Source: an uncultured Rhodanobacteraceae bacterium
Lineage (GTDB): Bacteria; Pseudomonadota; Gammaproteobacteria; Xanthomonadales; SZUA-5
Direction: 5' to 3'
Assembly: GCA_937928755.1 (NCBI GenBank)
Contig: CALEZI010000038.1
Span: 1-64,000, forward strand
Length of the DNA stretch: 64,000 bases
In this document: positions 44,771 to 52,401 of the stretch, one piece after another
Layout: each line of letters begins with the position of its first letter
Position numbering within the stretch: position 1 is the stretch's first letter
The notes under the pieces: model-generated
Told to the model about the DNA's origin: nothing
The model's input: the letters and a program-made list of their open reading frames with translations, nothing else
Database searches by the model: none
Made by a program: the position numbers and the translations under genes

Positions 44771-45313
44771 TCAATGCAGCGGACGCACTTCTGGATCGAA
44801 CCGCGGCAGCCAGTCGGTTGCCAGTTTCAGCAACAGCGGCGTGATCACGGCCCACACCAGGCCTATGACGGCATAGGTCAGCCACGGCTCGCCGAGAATC
44901 TCGGCGGCGTCGAACTTGTGCGCGGCGACGAAGTAGGCCAGGGGACCACCGATCAGTCCGAACACTGCGGCCAGGCCGAGATGCTGCTTGAAGAAGCGCA
45001 TCGAATGGTTGAGCGTCAGCGCGAAACTCATCCACATGCCGAGGATCCAGATCGGAGCCAGGTCCATGAACGGCACTGGCTCGGCGTAGCGCAGCAGGCC
45101 GAGTTGCACGTAGGCGGTATCGATGAGCAGTCCGATCAGGCAGGCGGCGCACATCAGCGCAAAATCGGTACGCGGCCACGGCGTCAGCTTGAAGGTCACC
45201 GCCGCCAGCACCAGCAGCGACAGCGGCCCTGCCCACCAGTAACCGTTGCCGGCGCCGGCCACGGTGATCACCCAGCCGATCTGGAACAACACCAGGTTCA
45301 GGAGCATGTTCAT
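44771..45313 (-). CDS. DUF2878 membrane protein
   Basis: A 180-residue protein with five to six hydrophobic helices. Recognisable DUF2878 segments are LFQIGWVITVAGAG, PIWILGMWMSFALTLNHSMR and KFDAAEILGEPWLTY. The start at 45313 (MNMLLNLVLF) follows the CFA-synthase stop by 5 bp and its own stop precedes the DUF1295 start by 1 bp, so it is part of the operon. The role is unknown; the family regularly co-occurs with DUF1295, DUF1365 and CFA-synthase genes. Confidence 0.82.
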   Translation of the reverse strand: MNMLLNLVLFQIGWVITVAGAGNGYWWAGPLSLLVLAAVTFKLTPWPRTDFALMCAACLIGLLIDTAYVQLGLLRYAEPVPFMDLAPIWILGMWMSFALTLNHSMRFFKQHLGLAAVFGLIGGPLAYFVAAHKFDAAEILGEPWLTYAVIGLVWAVITPLLLKLATDWLPRFDPEVRPLH

Positions 45314-45318
45314 GCGCG

Positions 45319-46608
45319 TCAGAGGCTTGGATTCAGGTCGGGCAGGAACTGCACGCGCCGGTTGCCCGGTTTGGCCAGCAGGAGGTGCACGTCGCCGATC
45401 GAACGCTCGAGAAAGCCGCCCTCGCAATAGCAGAAGTAGTAGTTCCACATGCGGATGAAGGCTTCCGAATAGCCCAGTTGGCGCGCCTGCGGCAGGGCCG
45501 CCAGGAAGCGCTCGCGCCAGGCGCGCAGGGTCAGCGCATAACTTGGACCGATGTCCTCGAGATGGGTCAGCCGCAGGTCGCTGCTGCGGGCGACGGCGCG
45601 GAGCATCGCCGCATTCGACGGAATGAAGCTGCCCGGAAAGATGTAGCGCTTGATGAAATCGATGTCGGTCAGCGCGCGCTCGTAGCGATGATCCTCGATG
45701 GTGATCGCCTGGATCAGCGCCGCGCCGTGGTCTTCGAGCAGGTCGCCGACCTTGGCGAAATAGGTGTCGAGATACTGGTGGCCGATGGCTTCGATCATCT
45801 CGATCGACACCAGCTTGTCATAGCGGCCCTTGAGATCGCGGTAATCCTCGAGCAGCAAGGTCACCCGATCGGACAGGCCAGCCCGCGCGACGCGCTCTTT
45901 CGCCAGTTCGTACTGCTCGCGCGAGATCGTCGTGGTGGTCACATGTACGCCATGGTGCTGCGCGGCGTACAGCGCGAAACCACCCCAGCCGGTGCCGATT
46001 TCGACGATGCGCTCGCCGGCCTTGAGGTCGAGCTTGGCGCAGATGCGCGCCAACCTGCGCTGTTGCGCGACCTCCAGCGATTCGCTTGGGTCGACGTAGA
46101 TCGCGCACGAGTACATCAGCGACGGATCGAGAAACAGCTCGAAGAACTGATTGCCGAGATCGTAATGCGCGGCGATGTTGCGCCGGCTGCCGTCTTTGGT
46201 ATTGCGCCGGCGGCTGTGCCACAGGCGCAACAGCGAGGTCGCCATTTTCGCCAGGCCGCCCTCCATGCCGTCGAGCACATCGCGATTGCGCACCATGATG
46301 CGGATCAGCGAGGTCAGGTCGTCGCACTCCCAGGCGCCGTCCATGTACGCCTCGGCGCTGCCGACACTGCCGCCAAGCGCCATCTGCCGGTAGACATCGA
46401 CATCGCCCACACGTACGCAGGCGCGTAGCGGCTCATCCGCGCTGACGCAGCCGAAGTCATAGCGCTCGTTGCCATCGACCAGAATCAGGTGGCCATGGGT
46501 GAGTCGCGTCAGCTGCCCCAGCAGGCGCCGCTTGAAGAACGGGCCGGTGATGTCGGCCAATGTCGTCGCAGCGGGGGCACAACCAGCGTCGAAAGTGTTC
46601 TCGGTCAT
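45319..46608 (-). CDS. Cyclopropane-fatty-acyl-phospholipid synthase family protein
   Basis: A 429-residue protein: an N-terminal domain (residues ~25-130; MALGGSVGSAEAYMDGAWEC) plus a SAM-dependent methyltransferase domain. Motifs include RNIAAHYDLGNQFFELFLDP, MYSCAIY, IVEIGTGWGGFALYAA and RYIFPGSFIPSNAAM near the C-terminal third. Classical CFA synthases methylenate cis double bonds of phospholipids; members of this cluster subgroup have also been linked to methyl or furan fatty acids. Which product applies here is inference. Confidence 0.85.
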   Translation of the reverse strand: MTENTFDAGCAPAATTLADITGPFFKRRLLGQLTRLTHGHLILVDGNERYDFGCVSADEPLRACVRVGDVDVYRQMALGGSVGSAEAYMDGAWECDDLTSLIRIMVRNRDVLDGMEGGLAKMATSLLRLWHSRRRNTKDGSRRNIAAHYDLGNQFFELFLDPSLMYSCAIYVDPSESLEVAQQRRLARICAKLDLKAGERIVEIGTGWGGFALYAAQHHGVHVTTTTISREQYELAKERVARAGLSDRVTLLLEDYRDLKGRYDKLVSIEMIEAIGHQYLDTYFAKVGDLLEDHGAALIQAITIEDHRYERALTDIDFIKRYIFPGSFIPSNAAMLRAVARSSDLRLTHLEDIGPSYALTLRAWRERFLAALPQARQLGYSEAFIRMWNYYFCYCEGGFLERSIGDVHLLLAKPGNRRVQFLPDLNPSL

Positions 46609-46618
46609 CGGCAGGTCT

Positions 46619-47392
46619 TCAGGGTAATCGCGGGTGAGCGTGGAAGGGATTGCGTTTGAGGCGGATGAGCAGCGCGTTCCAGTAAATTTTCCAGGCCACT
46701 TGCGCGGTCAGTGCCGGATATTCAATCAGAAACTTCGTGAGCGCCGCGCCATCGAGTTGCCTGCGTTGCATGACGAGCGTGGCGTCGAAGATCGAAGCTT
46801 GCGCATCGCTGACGTCCATGTGCACGCGCAGCTGTTCGCCGGGCACCTCGAAGCGCCAGTCGTAGTGCAATCCCATCGGCAGGAACGGCGACACGTGGAA
46901 GATCTTGTCGAAACGCCACGCAAACACGCGTCGGCCGGTGCCATGCCGGCTGGCGCCGGCTGCCGGCAACACGTACGCATGGCGCTCGCCCCACGGCGTG
47001 TTGGTGATCTCGGCGACGATTGCGTTCAGCGTGCAACCGTCGGCATCGAAGCAGTAGTAGAAGCTGACCGGGTTCATGACATAGCCGAAATAGCGCCAAT
47101 GGGCGAGCAGGCGCACCGGGCCGGCTGGGCGTGAGCCGGTAACGCCCTCGACGGCAGTCAGGATGGCTTCCTTCAGCGGCACCGCCGGATCGCCAAAATA
47201 GTCGCGGCGATGGAAAGCGGCGACATTGCGGCGGTCCAGCGACCACAGCCAGCGCCCTTCGAGCAGCGTCGGCAGCTCATCGAGGTCGACATACAGCTGC
47301 GCCATGCGATAGCGGAACCCGTGCGCATGCGGGCGTGCGCGTCGATGGCGGATATGGCCGACGTAGAGGGCGCTAGCGGGCATGGTGGGCAA
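46619..47392 (-). CDS. DUF1365 protein
   Basis: A 257-residue protein of the DUF1365 family. It has YVGHIRHRRARPHAHGFRYR at the N-terminus, RLLAHWRYFGYVMNPVSFYY in the middle and SPFLPMGLHYDWRFEVPG near the C-terminal third. The biochemical function is unestablished. The family occurs next to FAD oxidoreductases and CFA synthases, as here. The gene is 10 bp upstream of the CFA-synthase gene; a ~126-bp gap with an R5 hairpin separates it from the FAD oxidoreductase. Confidence 0.85.
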   Translation of the reverse strand: MPTMPASALYVGHIRHRRARPHAHGFRYRMAQLYVDLDELPTLLEGRWLWSLDRRNVAAFHRRDYFGDPAVPLKEAILTAVEGVTGSRPAGPVRLLAHWRYFGYVMNPVSFYYCFDADGCTLNAIVAEITNTPWGERHAYVLPAAGASRHGTGRRVFAWRFDKIFHVSPFLPMGLHYDWRFEVPGEQLRVHMDVSDAQASIFDATLVMQRRQLDGAALTKFLIEYPALTAQVAWKIYWNALLIRLKRNPFHAHPRLP

Positions 47393-47416
47393 CGGGGGAG
47401 GCGTCAGCCGTTGTTT

Positions 47417-47492
47417 CGTAGGTCACGTTGCCCGCAGGGCTACGTGACATCGGTCCGCCTGTCACGTAGCCCTTAGGGCAACGTGACCTACG
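47417..47492. repeat. GTCACGT hairpin (family R5)
   Basis: CGTAGGTCACGTTGCCCGCA...GGGCTACGTGACA pairs with its inverted partner TGTCACGTAGCCC...GGGCAACGTGACCTACG. A second copy of the family is at 63779-63855. It interrupts the operon between the FAD oxidoreductase and DUF1365 genes. Confidence 0.85.
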
Positions 47493-47518
47493 TCCGACTG
47501 TGCTTGCCTCGTCCACCC

Positions 47519-48778
47519 TCAAACCCACCCACAGCCGAGCGCTTCGGCCACGCGCACGCCACTGCGCAGACCGTCCTCGTGGAATCCCCAGCCCCACCAG
47601 GCGCCGCAGTACCAGCTGCGGTTGACGCCATTGATCTCGCTCCAGCGCGCCTGCGCGGCGACCGATTCGTGGGTGTAGATCGGATGCGCGTAATCCATGC
47701 GCGCGAGGATCTTTGTCGGGTCGATGCGCTGGGTCGCGTTGAGCGTGACCACGAACGGGGTCGACGTACTCAGGCCCTGCAGCAGGTTCATCGAATAGCT
47801 GACGGTGCACGCCGGCGCGGCCGGCTGCTTCGGGTCCGGCGCCAGGCGCAGCGCATTCCAGGCCGCCCACGCCTGACGTCGGCGCGGCAGCAGGCTGGCA
47901 TCGGTGTGCAGCACGGTGTCGTTGCGCTGGAAACGCACCGCGCCGAGCACTTCGCGTTCGGCTTGGGTCGGCTCGCCGATCAAGGCCAGCGCCTGATCGC
48001 TGTGGCAGGCGAACACCACCTGGTCGAACAGCGAGACGTCGCCGTCGGCCTGCACGCGCACGCCATTTTCGCTGCGATCGACGCGCCGCACTGGCGCGCC
48101 GCGCCGGAACTGCGCGCGGGTCGCCGGCACCAGTTTGTCCAGATAGCGCGACGAACCACCCTTGACCACGCGCCACGGCGGACGCGTTCCCGGATCGAGC
48201 ATCTGGTGATTGGCCATGAACTGCACCAGATACTTCGCCGGGAAGTCCATCACCGTTGCGGTCGGCGACGACCACAGCGCCGAGGCCATCGGCAGCAGGT
48301 GATCGGCAATGAACATTTCGCCGTAGCCACCGGCATACAAATACTCGCCAAGCGCCGGTCCCGGGCCGGGGTCGGCCAACAGCGCCGGCGCTTCGCGATA
48401 GAAGCGCAGGATTTCGCGCACCATGCGCCAGAACGCCGGGCGCAGCAGGTTGCGGCGCTGGCAGAACAGCTGATTCGGGCTGGTGGCGTTGTATTCGAGC
48501 CCCGAAATCTCGTTCTTGACCGCGAAACTCATGATCGTCGGCTGCGACTCGACATCGAGTTCGCGGAACAACTTCGTCAGCAGCGGGTAGTGGTTCGGGT
48601 TGTAGACGATGAAGCCGGTGTCGATCTGGTGCTGCTCGCCGGCGATCTCGATCAGGTGCGTGTGCGTATGGCCGCCCAGACGCGGTTGCGCCTCGTAGAC
48701 CACTACCTCGTGCTGGCGACCGAGCAGGTAAGCCGCACCCAGTCCGGCGATGCCGGCGCCGACGATGGCGATACGCAT
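47519..48778 (-). CDS. FAD-dependent oxidoreductase (amine-oxidase-like)
   Basis: A 419-residue flavoprotein. The N-terminal dinucleotide-binding motif is IAIVGAGIAGLGAAYLLGR, followed by VVVYEAQPRLGGHTHTH, and GFIVYNPNHYPLLTKLFREL lies downstream. The family (NAD(P)-binding amine-oxidase-like) consistently neighbours DUF1365 and CFA synthase genes. A role in oxidising an acyl chain is suggested for such clusters. The start at 48778 begins with the GxGxxG strand; the frame upstream is within a MITE-like element that ends 3 bp before the start codon. Confidence 0.85.
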   Translation of the reverse strand: MRIAIVGAGIAGLGAAYLLGRQHEVVVYEAQPRLGGHTHTHLIEIAGEQHQIDTGFIVYNPNHYPLLTKLFRELDVESQPTIMSFAVKNEISGLEYNATSPNQLFCQRRNLLRPAFWRMVREILRFYREAPALLADPGPGPALGEYLYAGGYGEMFIADHLLPMASALWSSPTATVMDFPAKYLVQFMANHQMLDPGTRPPWRVVKGGSSRYLDKLVPATRAQFRRGAPVRRVDRSENGVRVQADGDVSLFDQVVFACHSDQALALIGEPTQAEREVLGAVRFQRNDTVLHTDASLLPRRRQAWAAWNALRLAPDPKQPAAPACTVSYSMNLLQGLSTSTPFVVTLNATQRIDPTKILARMDYAHPIYTHESVAAQARWSEINGVNRSWYCGAWWGWGFHEDGLRSGVRVAEALGCGWV

Positions 48779-48781
48779 GAC

Positions 48782-49033
48782 TAGCCCGGATACTTCATGA
48801 GGGCACGCGGATGATCGCGAAGGGCTTTGCGCCGGGATCGAGACGCGAGGAGGAGGAATGGTTGTTCCATTGCGACGACGAGCAACGAAGAGACCGGCGC
48901 AAAGAACGAGCGAGGGCCGCGTGAGCGACGAAATGGCAGCGGACACTCCGTTTTTCCGGTGCATCTCCGGAATTCCGCGTCACAGCAATGACATCGAGCC
49001 ATTTCGTCGCGACCTCATGAAATATTCGGGCTA
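48782..49033. mobile_element. MITE-like element, 252 bp (family M2)
   Basis: Terminal inverted repeats of 21 bp: TAGCCCGGATACTTCATGAG(G) at 48782-48802 and CCTCATGAAATATTCGGGCT(A) at 49013-49033, with two mismatches. There is no real ORF inside. The interior (GAGGAGGAGGAATGGTTGTT and CCATTGCGACGACGAGCAAC) resembles the interior of the M1 element. It lies between the desaturase stop and the FAD oxidoreductase start in an otherwise collinear operon. Confidence 0.8.
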
Positions 49034-49041
49034 AGAAAACC

Positions 49042-50199
49042 TCAGTTTGCGCGCTGGCGCGAGCGCGCGTCGCGGATGCGCGGCGGCACCGGCTTCAGAT
49101 CCCACACCAGCCCGAGCCAGGACATCAACTTGAGCAGATACCAGGTCACGTCGATTTCCCACCAGTAGAAACCCTGGCGTACCGACGCCGGATAATGGTG
49201 GTGGTTGTTGTGCCAACCTTCTCCCAGCGTGATCAGCGCCAGCCAGAAGTTGTTGCGACTGTCGTCGCGTGTGGCGTAGCGGCGCTTGCCCCACACATGC
49301 GCCAGCGAGTTGATGGTGACGGTGCTGTGGAACAGCACGACGGTCGATACGAAAAAGCCCCAGAACAGCAGTTGCGGACCGTTGGTTCCAAGGCCCGGTG
49401 CGTAGCGTTCGAGCGCGTTTCCGATCAGCATCAGTGCCGCTGCCAGCGCCACCGGTACCAGGATGTCGAAGCGGTCGAGGAAACGCAGCTCGGGGTACCT
49501 CGCCAGATCGGGGATGACTTTCCAATCGATGCCGAATGCACGCGGCGTCATGAACCAGCCCATGTGGCTCTTCCAGAAGCCGTGCTGCACGGGCGAATGC
49601 AGATCGGCCGGCTGATCGGAATGGCGGTGGTGATGGCGGTGGTGCGCCGCCCACCAGAGCGGTCCACGCTGCACCGAACTGGCGCCGATCAGGCCGAAGG
49701 TGAACTGCACCACGCGCGAGGTGCGAAATGCCCGATGGGAGAAGTAGCGGTGATAGAAGCCGGTGATCGCGAACATGCGCACCAGGTAGAGCAGGGCGGC
49801 CACGCCGACCGCGAACCCGCTGAAACCGACGAAAAACACGCCGACGCAGGCCAGGTGCAGGCCGATGAAAGGGATCACCCGCAACCAGTCGATGCGGTCG
49901 GCTGCCGGCCCGTCGATGCTGACGCTGGCGCTGGTGTCGAACCAGCGCACCAGCGCCACCCAGGCGCGCCGCCAAAGGCCGCGTGTGCGGGTGACGGTGT
50001 CGTCGAAAGCGACTTCGACGCGCTCCGCTGCGTGCTCCATGCGTGCACGCGCGTGGCCAACCGCCTCCTCGACGCCGCGTTCGACCTGCTGCGCGGCAGC
50101 CCCAACCGTGCGGCATGCCTGGTCCAGCGTATCGTTGACGGCCTGTTCCAGTTGCGACGCCTGCATCGCTCCGTGGCTGGCTGTTCGCTCCTGAGTCAT
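49042..50199 (-). CDS. Acyl-CoA/acyl-lipid desaturase (delta-9 type) with N-terminal extension
   Basis: 385 residues. The di-iron histidine boxes are H150 to H155 (FYHRYFSH), AHHRHHHRHSDQ near 185 and HNNHHHYP near the C-terminal quarter. Residues from about 104 onward correspond to a typical delta-9 desaturase. The first ~85 residues form an Ala/Glu/Arg-rich, heptad-like amphipathic stretch (QQVERGVEEAVGHARARMEH) that the family lacks. It is followed downstream by the MITE and the FAD oxidoreductase, and preceded by osmC with a 13-bp gap. The product would be an unsaturated acyl chain usable by the CFA-type enzymes. Confidence 0.85.
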   Translation of the reverse strand: MTQERTASHGAMQASQLEQAVNDTLDQACRTVGAAAQQVERGVEEAVGHARARMEHAAERVEVAFDDTVTRTRGLWRRAWVALVRWFDTSASVSIDGPAADRIDWLRVIPFIGLHLACVGVFFVGFSGFAVGVAALLYLVRMFAITGFYHRYFSHRAFRTSRVVQFTFGLIGASSVQRGPLWWAAHHRHHHRHSDQPADLHSPVQHGFWKSHMGWFMTPRAFGIDWKVIPDLARYPELRFLDRFDILVPVALAAALMLIGNALERYAPGLGTNGPQLLFWGFFVSTVVLFHSTVTINSLAHVWGKRRYATRDDSRNNFWLALITLGEGWHNNHHHYPASVRQGFYWWEIDVTWYLLKLMSWLGLVWDLKPVPPRIRDARSRQRAN

Positions 50200-50212
50200 C
50201 CGCCCGTTCCTG

Positions 50213-50665
50213 TCAGTCCGTTTGAGGCTCCACGCTGACTTCGGTTTTCACCGAATTGGCGATGAAGCAACCCTTGTGCGCGCGCTCGTGCAGTCCGTCG
50301 AGTTCTTCGCGGGTCGGTTGACGACCGCTGAACACAACACGTGGTCGCAGCACGACGCGGGTCATGCTGAGGCGCCCTTCGGCGTTCTTGTCGAGTGTGC
50401 CAACGGCATCGTCGGTGTAAGACGCGACCTCGAATCCCTTGACCGCCGCAATCGCCAGAAACGTCAGCATATGACACGAGGCGAGAGACGCCGTGAAGGC
50501 GTCTTCGGGATCGACTGCTTCCGGATTGCCGCTGAAACCCGGCGCCGAGGAGGCCCGCAGTTGCTGCCCACCCTTGAACAGCAAGGTGTGATCGCGCGAG
50601 AAACTCTTGTCGGCGAAGCTGCCCGAGGAATGCTGGAACCGGATGCTGGCCTGATGTTCGCTCAT
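50213..50665 (-). CDS. OsmC/Ohr family peroxiredoxin-like protein
   Basis: A 150-residue hydroperoxide-reducing protein. Both active cysteines are present, in SLASCHMLTFLA and HKGCFIANSV, separated as in the OsmC family. The start ATG at 50665 (MSEHQASIRFQ) has a GAGAT-like ribosome site; the frame continues to a TTG at 50695. Its stop is 13 bp before the desaturase start, so oxidative-stress protection and the lipid-modification genes are probably co-transcribed. Confidence 0.85.
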   Translation of the reverse strand: MSEHQASIRFQHSSGSFADKSFSRDHTLLFKGGQQLRASSAPGFSGNPEAVDPEDAFTASLASCHMLTFLAIAAVKGFEVASYTDDAVGTLDKNAEGRLSMTRVVLRPRVVFSGRQPTREELDGLHERAHKGCFIANSVKTEVSVEPQTD

Positions 50666-50768
50666 GCTGACGATCTCGCAGTGGTAAACCCCCAATTAGC
50701 GCGCATCGGGATCACGGTACGCAAGCGTGTGGAACACGCCCGGTGCTGTTGTGGACTCAGAAGTGTCA

Positions 50769-50913
50769 GGACGCTATTGATCCTGCTCTTGATGTGGTGG
50801 GTCCAGACTTGTCTGGACGCTGTTGATCCTGCGCTTGATGTGGTGGGTTCAGACTAGTCTGGACGCTGTTGATCCTGCTCTCGAAAAGCGTCCAGACAAG
50901 TCTGGACCCACAA
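50769..50913. repeat. GTCCAGAC hairpins (R1) within a 46-bp tandem repeat
   Basis: A 46-bp unit (GGACGCT(A/G)TTGATCCTGC ... GTGGTGGG(T/C) then the GTCCAGAC hairpin half) repeats at 50769-50814 and 50815-50860 and partly at 50861-50880. The last hairpin, 50888-50913, is in the inverted orientation. Slightly further left (from about 50744) is a decayed copy. The gap is otherwise empty. Confidence 0.85.
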
Positions 50914-50927
50914 GAGCACGGAAACTC

Positions 50928-52118
50928 CTAAGCCACCACCCCCAACTCCCGCCCGACCGCAATGAACGCTTCCACCGCCCGGTCGAGGTGCTCGCGCTCG
51001 TGCGCTGCGGAAAGCTGCACGCGGATGCGCGCCTGGCCCTTGGGCACTACCGGGAAGAAGAAGCCGATCACGTAGATGCCGTGGTCGAGCAGGCGCGCGG
51101 CGAATTCCTGCGCGAGCTTGGCGTCGCCCAGCATCACCGGCGTGATCGGGTGCTGGCCGGGTTTGAGATTGAAGCCGGCGGCGCTCATGCGCTCGCGGAA
51201 GTAGCGCGCGTTGTCCATCAGTTTGAGACGCAAATCGTCGGCGCGGGTCAACAGCTCGAACACCTTGAGGCTGGCGGCGACGATCGACGGCGGCAGCGAG
51301 TTGGAAAACAGATACGGGCGCGAGCGTTGGCGCAGCAGGTCGATGATCTCCTGACGCCCGGTGGTGAATCCGCCGAGGCCGCCGCCGAGCGCTTTGCCGA
51401 GCGTAGAGGTGTAGACATCGATCTGGTCCATGACGCCATGAAACTCGGCCGTGCCGCGTCCGGTCGGGCCGAGGAAGCCGGTGGCATGGCATTCGTCGAT
51501 GTGCACCAGCGCGTCGTATTGGCGCGCCAGTGCGGTGAGCTGGTCGAGTGGCGCGATCGCGCCGTCCATGCTGAACACGCCGTCGCTGGTGATCATGCGC
51601 GTACGCGCGCCCGACGCCGCCTTCAGCTGTTCTTCGAGGTCGGCCATGTCGCCATTGGCATAGCGGTAGCGCTGCGCCTTGCACAAGCGCACACCGTCGA
51701 TGATCGAGGCGTGGTTGAGCGCGTCCGAAATGATCGCGTCCGGCTCGCCCAGCAACGGTTCGAACAGGCCACCGTTGGCATCGAAACAGGCGGCGTAGAG
51801 GATGGTGTCGTCGGTGCCGAAGTACGCGCTGATTGTGCGTTCCAGTTGCTTGTGCAGATCCTGGGTGCCGCAGATGAAGCGCACCGAGGCGACGCCGAAG
51901 CCGTGACTGTCGAGCGCCCGCTTGGCCGCTTCAATGATCTCGGGGTGGTCGGCCAGGCCCAGATAGTTGTTGGCGCAGAAATTCAGCATCTCGCGACCGT
52001 CGGCGAGGCGAATCTGCGCCGACTGCGGCGTGGCGATGATGCGCTCGCGTTTGTACAGCCCGGCCGATTCGATCTCGGCGAGTTCGGCCTGGAAGCGTTG
52101 TTGGGCGGCATAGGTCAT
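50928..52118 (-). CDS. kbl: Glycine C-acetyltransferase (2-amino-3-ketobutyrate CoA ligase)
   Basis: A 396-residue PLP-dependent alpha-oxoamine synthase of threonine degradation, cleaving 2-amino-3-ketobutyrate with CoA to glycine and acetyl-CoA. Conserved: NFCANNYLGLADHPEIIEAA, SVRFICGTQDLHKQLE, IDECHATGFLG and the PLP lysine in TSTLGKALGGGLGG. The start at 52118 (MTYAAQQRFQAELAE) matches the E. coli length; the frame further upstream is non-coding. tdh, its usual partner, is not adjacent. It is divergent from the BRCT/SWIM-like gene, separated by ~280 bp holding no other feature. Confidence 0.93.
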   Translation of the reverse strand: MTYAAQQRFQAELAEIESAGLYKRERIIATPQSAQIRLADGREMLNFCANNYLGLADHPEIIEAAKRALDSHGFGVASVRFICGTQDLHKQLERTISAYFGTDDTILYAACFDANGGLFEPLLGEPDAIISDALNHASIIDGVRLCKAQRYRYANGDMADLEEQLKAASGARTRMITSDGVFSMDGAIAPLDQLTALARQYDALVHIDECHATGFLGPTGRGTAEFHGVMDQIDVYTSTLGKALGGGLGGFTTGRQEIIDLLRQRSRPYLFSNSLPPSIVAASLKVFELLTRADDLRLKLMDNARYFRERMSAAGFNLKPGQHPITPVMLGDAKLAQEFAARLLDHGIYVIGFFFPVVPKGQARIRVQLSAAHEREHLDRAVEAFIAVGRELGVVA

Positions 52119-52401
52119 GGCGGCGATCCGAAGGCGCGGGGCGAGGCCGCGATTCTGCCTGTGCCGGCGGTCGCCGCGCATCTGCGAGCGGATTGCAGGT
52201 ACCGATGCGAGGCAAGGATGGTGACTGTTCTTGGGGTGGCAAAGATGCAAGGGAGATCAAGTCGTGGACGGCGACCAACTGCATCTGCTGTCTTCGCGTC
52301 CTCCTCCGGATTGCAGGTCCGTCGCTTCGCCCAGTTCGTGCTGCCATCTGCTCTTGCCAACGCAGCTATGCTTGCGTGTTTGGTCCATCGTTGGAAACAG
52401 C

